Shown here one piece after another: positions 14,096 to 16,815 of a stretch of DNA of 16,815 bases. The stretch spans positions 1 to 16,815 of the forward strand of contig UQVT01000022.1 of assembly GCA_900544465.1 (NCBI GenBank), read 5' to 3'. The DNA is from an uncultured Collinsella sp. (GTDB lineage: Bacteria > Actinomycetota > Coriobacteriia > Coriobacteriales > Coriobacteriaceae). A program made the translations under genes and the position numbers. The stretch's first letter is position 1; each line of letters begins with the position of its first letter. A model generated the notes under the pieces. That model was given only the letters and a program-made list of their open reading frames with translations. It searched no databases and was not told the DNA's origin.

Positions 14096-15460
14096 GTGGT
14101 GGACGAGCGTTGCGTTGGCGAGTTGCTCGACGGGCTGTTTAGCTTTGAATCGGTAGCTAAGCGTCAGACGGCGCTTGAGCAGTACGATCGCGGGGAGCTG
14201 GTGCGCAAGGCGCGCTCTCGTGAGCTGCTGGGTGTGCTTAGGGGCGTCGAGGCTGCCGAGCACGCTGCGCGCGAGTCTGCCGTGCGGGCTGTTGACGGGT
14301 ATGTTCGCCGTGTCGAGGGCGCGGCCCTTGCGCGCGCTCGCAAGCAGGCGGGTGTTGTGGGCTCGCTGCAGATGGAGCGCCGCTATGCTGCCTTTTTGCG
14401 CATGGAGGACAAGGCCGAGTTGCTGACACGACTGGAGCAGACGTTTGCGTTTATCGAGGTAAAACTGCGTGCCAATACGGCGGTCAAGGTGCACGCGGCG
14501 TACGATGCTGCGGGGGCTATGGTGCTGCAGGACGTGGCGCGCCTGGGTGACGTGCGCGTTGTGGATGCCGTGCCCCTGGATGTCGACCTGCTGTGTACAC
14601 AGCTGGAGCAGTTGCGTTGTGCCGCCGACGCGACGGACCTTGCGGGTATGATCACGGCGACGTTTGAGTCCGAGCTGAGTGCGACAGGGTCGCAGGGCGC
14701 CGGCGGGTTTGCGAGCGATGTTGTTGACGATGTTGCTGGTGACGTGGCGTTGGAGCGTGAACTTACCAACGTGCGCGGCGCTGCGCAGCGAGCGCGCTTG
14801 GCGGCGCAGGCGTATCGGGCCGAGCGCGCCGCTCGCGTTGCGGGGAGCACGGTGGATCCGGTATTGCTGCCCGAGTCTGCGTGCGTTGCGTGCGAGACGG
14901 CGTGTGATGCCGGGGAGCTTTCCGAGTTGCTCGATCAGGTTAAGAAGTCGTTTGAGACCTACCGTCGTGTTGTTGCCGACGGCGGGTTGTTCTGTGCGTT
15001 TGGCTCTGGCTCGCCGCATGGGATTTGCAGGGGCTCGAGCTATTTCGACTATGACTCTCGGCTTGACGAAGACGTGCTGGTGGGCGAGTACGACGGCGCT
15101 ACCAGGCACGATGTTCGGCGTGAGGTTCCGATTCCCGAGCTTGTGGATGAGGCTTCGACTGATGGCGGCGACACGCTCGAGGTTGCCGTGGCGCGCATGC
15201 GCGAGTTTAATGGGCGTCGCTACGATGGTGTGCTGGATGAGGATCCTGCGTGCCATGTAAATGCGTTTTGGTATGGACTCAAAAAGCTCAGCCAGTATTG
15301 CGAGGCAGCCGTGCGTGTGGACGAGCGTGCTTGGGATTGCTTTATCGATAAGGTTCAGTTCGCCTACGATGAGCCCGTGGGGCGCCTGGCCGCGCAGATG
15401 GACGACAAGCAGGTGGCAGCTTTTGTCGCCGCCGTGGATGCGTTCGGCGCTGATGAGTAA
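14096..15460 (+). CDS. hypothetical protein, 454 residues, downstream of BREX
   Basis: I do not recognise the family. GAGGAGG (14083-14089) sits 6 bases before GTG 14096, which I prefer to the GTG at 14081 that overlaps the ribosome site. The protein is acidic and mostly helical: the first 120 residues are full of E/R/A-rich stretches (e.g. RKARSRELLGVLRGVEAAEH) likely to form long helices or coiled coil; a low-complexity, A/D/V-rich middle (about 195-250) follows; the C-terminal 170 residues look globular, with FGSGSPHGICRGSSYFDYDS, HVNAFWYGLKKLSQYCE and DCFIDKVQFAYDEPVGRL. No signal peptide or membrane segment. Composition is host-like GC-rich. It could be a BREX neighbour or an ordinary chromosomal gene. 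The next gene follows 27 bases later. Confidence 0.75.
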   Translation: MVDERCVGELLDGLFSFESVAKRQTALEQYDRGELVRKARSRELLGVLRGVEAAEHAARESAVRAVDGYVRRVEGAALARARKQAGVVGSLQMERRYAAFLRMEDKAELLTRLEQTFAFIEVKLRANTAVKVHAAYDAAGAMVLQDVARLGDVRVVDAVPLDVDLLCTQLEQLRCAADATDLAGMITATFESELSATGSQGAGGFASDVVDDVAGDVALERELTNVRGAAQRARLAAQAYRAERAARVAGSTVDPVLLPESACVACETACDAGELSELLDQVKKSFETYRRVVADGGLFCAFGSGSPHGICRGSSYFDYDSRLDEDVLVGEYDGATRHDVRREVPIPELVDEASTDGGDTLEVAVARMREFNGRRYDGVLDEDPACHVNAFWYGLKKLSQYCEAAVRVDERAWDCFIDKVQFAYDEPVGRLAAQMDDKQVAAFVAAVDAFGADE

Positions 15461-15487
15461 GGGCCTGGTTTGGCGGGAGGTTTCACC

Positions 15488-15700
15488 ATGAAGATCGAAG
15501 TTGATGTAGATCAGCTGCGCGAGAGCCTGCGCGACCGTGCGGGGTCTGCGGCCGGCGTGGGCTTTCCGGCTGCCATGCTCGAGGTAGTGGATATCGAGGA
15601 CGAGTCGCCCCAAGAGCTCCTAGCCCGAGCCGAACGCGAAGGCCTCGACCTCCGCGACTTTGCCGTCGATGATGACTGCGGAGCGTCTGACGACTGGTAA
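15488..15700 (+). CDS. small acidic conserved-looking protein, 70 residues
   Basis: GGGAGG (15475-15480) lies 7 bases before ATG 15488. The protein begins MKIEVDVDQLRESLRDRAGS, then GVGFPAAMLEVVDIEDESPQ and ELLARAEREGLDLRDFAVDD. I recall small proteins of this general pattern (I/EVDVD.LR..L.D..G.A, then SP.EL...A...G.DL..F) in Coriobacteriia and Firmicutes, of unknown function. It lies 27 bases after the 454-residue gene and is probably in the same transcript. It ends 7 bases from the convergent DUF3800 gene, with no terminator visible between them. Confidence 0.75.
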   Translation: MKIEVDVDQLRESLRDRAGSAAGVGFPAAMLEVVDIEDESPQELLARAEREGLDLRDFAVDDDCGASDDW

Positions 15701-15707
15701 CCCCGGG

Positions 15708-16385
15708 TCAGTTCATCCTTTTCTTCCTGAGATATAAGAGAAATCCCTTTTTGAACGTCCTTCGGGTTCCAAAAAATAGCCGATCAGTCTTGGTTTCTTC
15801 CTTGCTGTCAAACTTGATAGCCGTTAGCTCGATCGTGCAGATGTAGTCGGCAACTTGGAATAGCCGGTAGGCTCGCGGCGTGGCTTCTCGGTATACGATG
15901 ACGTCCCTTGCTAGAACGTACTCGAGTGCCGAATGGATGACCTCCGTTACGATCGGTTGACCGTTGTCGTAGTAAATCTTAACGGTGTCGTATCGCTGGA
16001 AGAATTCCAGATGGTCAAAAAGTTCAACCGTGAGGTCTCGCCTCATTCTCTCCGCGAGACCGTTTTGATTGCCGGCGAATTCGCTCATTCGGTATTGCAG
16101 ACAGAGATAGCGTATGGGGAGATGCTGAATGAACGCGCGAAATGCGCTCAACATGTGCCTTCGCTGCTCCTTGGGAAGATCTTTGTAGTCGCCGTTTCCA
16201 TTCAGTAGGGGTCCTGCATGAAAAGGCGTATTGGGAAGCGAGGACTGCGACAGGGCGCGCTCGTAGCGGTCAATGCGTTCAACGATTGCATCGTTTTGAT
16301 CGTGAAAAACGAGGGTGACGAGGTAGTAGTTGGAGACGCCTCCGAGGTCGCCAGATTCGTCAACAAAGACGGAGAGTTCGCTCAT
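15708..16385 (-). CDS. DUF3800 protein, predicted RNase H-like nuclease fold
   Basis: 225 residues from ATG 16383-16385, which has GGAGG (16392-16396) 6 bases upstream; an ATG 7 codons earlier would destroy that site and the leader structure. The family signature is at the N-terminus, VDESGDLG (D9, E10), with further acidic candidates at Y-Y-D140-N-G and QVAD180YI and a histidine in FHAGPL (H56), the arrangement expected of an RNase H-like active site. The C-terminus is strongly basic (GTRRTFKKGF, LRKKRMN), which would suit nucleic-acid binding. DUF3800 proteins are common in mobile and defence regions and their role is unknown. Transcription appears controlled by a LexA box and an attenuator-like leader (listed separately). 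It is convergent with the 70-residue gene. Confident family call, no function claimed. Confidence 0.9.
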   Translation of the reverse strand: MSELSVFVDESGDLGGVSNYYLVTLVFHDQNDAIVERIDRYERALSQSSLPNTPFHAGPLLNGNGDYKDLPKEQRRHMLSAFRAFIQHLPIRYLCLQYRMSEFAGNQNGLAERMRRDLTVELFDHLEFFQRYDTVKIYYDNGQPIVTEVIHSALEYVLARDVIVYREATPRAYRLFQVADYICTIELTAIKFDSKEETKTDRLFFGTRRTFKKGFLLYLRKKRMN

Positions 16386-16388
16386 GAT

Positions 16389-16460
16389 GGGCCTCCATTT
16401 TTGCAAAAAAATGCCGGGGGTAAGACCCCGGCTCTTGGAGGCCCCTCTTTTGGAGGGAAC
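16389..16460 (-). promoter_or_regulatory. structured leader of the DUF3800 gene: attenuator plus ribosome-site sequestering helix
   Basis: On the minus strand the leader carries, in order: a small hairpin CCCTC-CAAAA-GAGGG (about 16443-16457); the segment GGGCCTCC (16437-16444); an intrinsic terminator hairpin; and GGAGGCCC (16389-16396), which contains the ribosome site. GGGCCTCC and GGAGGCCC are perfectly complementary over 8 bases, so a long-range helix enclosing the terminator would bury the ribosome site. The first hairpin and the long-range helix share the GGG, so they compete. This is the build of a regulatory RNA. Several RNA motifs upstream of DUF3800 genes have been reported from comparative genomics; I cannot tell whether this is one of them. 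Confidence 0.65.
16405..16432 (-). terminator. intrinsic terminator inside the DUF3800 leader
   Basis: Minus strand: GCCGGGG (plus 16426-16432) pairs with CCCCGGC (plus 16413-16419), followed by A and seven T (16405-16411). It lies between the promoter and the ribosome site of the DUF3800 gene, so it would stop most transcripts before the gene unless antitermination occurs. Confidence 0.8.
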
Positions 16461-16467
16461 CGTATTC

Positions 16468-16497
16468 TTTATACCATGAGATAAGGGGTGCTTTCAA
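16468..16497 (-). promoter_or_regulatory. second candidate promoter of the DUF3800 gene
   Basis: Minus strand: TTGAAA (16492-16497), 18-base spacer, TATAAA (16468-16473). It would start transcription just before the leader hairpins. Confidence 0.5.
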
Positions 16498-16502
16498 GTA
16501 AT

Positions 16503-16531
16503 ATTATAATAAGCAAACATATGTTCGTCAA
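16503..16531 (-). promoter_or_regulatory. main sigma70-type promoter of the DUF3800 gene
   Basis: Minus strand: TTGACG (16526-16531), 17-base spacer, consensus TATAAT (16503-16508). This is one of the two best promoter matches in the window. Expected start of transcription is near 16496, giving a leader of about 110 bases. Confidence 0.75.
16514..16527 (-). promoter_or_regulatory. LexA (SOS) box in the promoter spacer
   Basis: Minus strand CGAACATATGTTTG matches the Gram-positive LexA consensus CGAACATATGTTCG at 13 of 14 positions and keeps the palindromic core. It overlaps the last two bases of the -35 and fills most of the spacer, an ideal place for repression. Confidence 0.7.
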
Positions 16532-16767
16532 ACTACCTGCGAAAAGTCCTTAGCCGTCCAGAGGTGGGTAGAGCGGCTCGTAAATTGCTGACGCAATGGG
16601 CCGGCGTTTTCCCGAGAAGTATTTAGTCTTGACTCGCATAAAAAATGCCGGGGGACATCCCCCGGCTTTTTTCATTTCGGTGTCAATTCAAATGTTTTTC
16701 AATCCATCCCCTCAATAAGTTGCGGTGAAATAGGGACTGAAATGGCTGTTCAGAGGCCTATTGGGGG
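16532..16767. other. intergenic region, no gene seen
   Basis: No supported coding frame. It holds a small hairpin ATTGC-TGAC-GCAAT (16584-16597) in a GC-rich context between the DUF3800 promoter and the terminator at 16640, and beyond that an AT-richer stretch without recognised features. A small RNA between 16532 and 16640 is possible but not supported by a promoter pointing that way. Confidence 0.4.
16640..16673. terminator. bidirectional intrinsic terminator
   Basis: GCCGGGGG (16647-16654) and CCCCCGGC (16659-16666) form a perfect 8-bp stem with an ACAT loop, flanked by A-rich sequence on the left (16640-16645) and six T (16667-16672) on the right, so it can act on both strands. Its stem is nearly the same as that of the leader terminator at 16405-16432. 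Confidence 0.88.
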
Positions 16768-16815
16768 TGCGGACAGAAAGTTGGACCGTGAAGCGGTCCG
16801 GACTGGAGGTTCGCA
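16768..16815 (+). mobile_element. possible left end of an IS3-family (IS150-like) insertion sequence
   Basis: TGCGGACAGAAAGTTGGAC (from 16768) resembles the terminal inverted repeats of IS150-group elements, which begin TG and contain AAAAGTTGGAC. It is followed by a hairpin GGACCG-TGAAG-CGGTCC (16783-16799) and GGAGG (16805-16809), then TTCGCA at the window edge, as if an orfA start codon came next. The element itself is outside the window, so this is tentative. Confidence 0.4.

Noticed and set aside
13967..15613. 548-codon minus-strand open frame opposite the 454-residue gene
   Set aside because: The plus frame has good ribosome sites for two successive genes and a normal composition; the minus product is R/H/A-rich, as typical of shadows.
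16389..16497. Type III (ToxIN-like) RNA antitoxin upstream of the DUF3800 gene
   Set aside because: Those antitoxins are tandem repeats before a terminator; no tandem repeat is present, and DUF3800 is not a ToxN-type toxin.
16560..16625. tRNA-like stretch GGGTAGAGCGGCTCG
   Set aside because: It resembles a D arm, but there is no T arm (GGTTCGAAT type), no acceptor stem pairing and no anticodon arm at the right distance.
1..16815. CRISPR array or rRNA genes
   Set aside because: No regularly spaced direct repeats and no rRNA-like sequence were seen on either strand.

Overview
The window looks like chromosomal DNA of a gut actinobacterium of the class Coriobacteriia, most likely Collinsella or a close relative. 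This is inferred from the high GC content, GC-rich third codon positions, GTG starts and protein style; no rRNA or other taxonomic marker is present. Two stretches are clearly AT-richer (about 8575-9900 and 11920-12850) and read as imported DNA.

Layout: on the minus strand, the first 313 codons of serC (1-940), then a 57-codon antitoxin-like gene (1072-1245) that resembles a Phd/YefM antitoxin with its middle deleted and has no toxin beside it. From about 1553 to 14018 lies a type 1 BREX phage-defence operon on the plus strand, in the canonical order brxA, brxB, brxC, pglX, pglZ, brxL. It is heavily altered. (i) A run of ten G sits at the 5' end of brxA, between a well-placed ribosome site/GTG and the conserved coding frame; with ten G the frames do not match, with nine they would, so the first gene looks phase-variable and captured OFF. 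(ii) pglX is in two open frames (829 and 322 codons) separated by a gene for a two-pass membrane protein; the specificity region of pglX and the membrane-protein gene share an AT-rich composition. (iii) The C-terminal part of pglZ and the N-terminal part of brxL are gone, replaced by about 0.93 kb of Firmicutes-like DNA holding a YtrA-type GntR repressor gene with promoter and operator and the first half of an ABC-transporter ATPase gene.

Downstream on the plus strand are two unrecognised genes (454 and 70 codons). Convergent to them is a DUF3800 gene (15708-16385, minus) with an elaborate control region: a TTGACG-N17-TATAAT promoter with a near-perfect Gram-positive LexA box in its spacer, then a leader with an intrinsic terminator nested inside a helix that would pair with the ribosome-binding site. 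A second, near-identical terminator stem lies at 16640-16672, and the window closes on what looks like the left end of an IS3-family element.

Taken together this is a defence island. BREX normally couples PglX methylation of host DNA with phage exclusion by the remaining proteins. Here the loss of the PglZ phosphatase domain and the BrxL AAA+ core predicts that the sequenced allele no longer works as classical BREX, while brxA phase switching, the split PglX and the SOS/attenuation-controlled DUF3800 gene are the parts that deserve attention.
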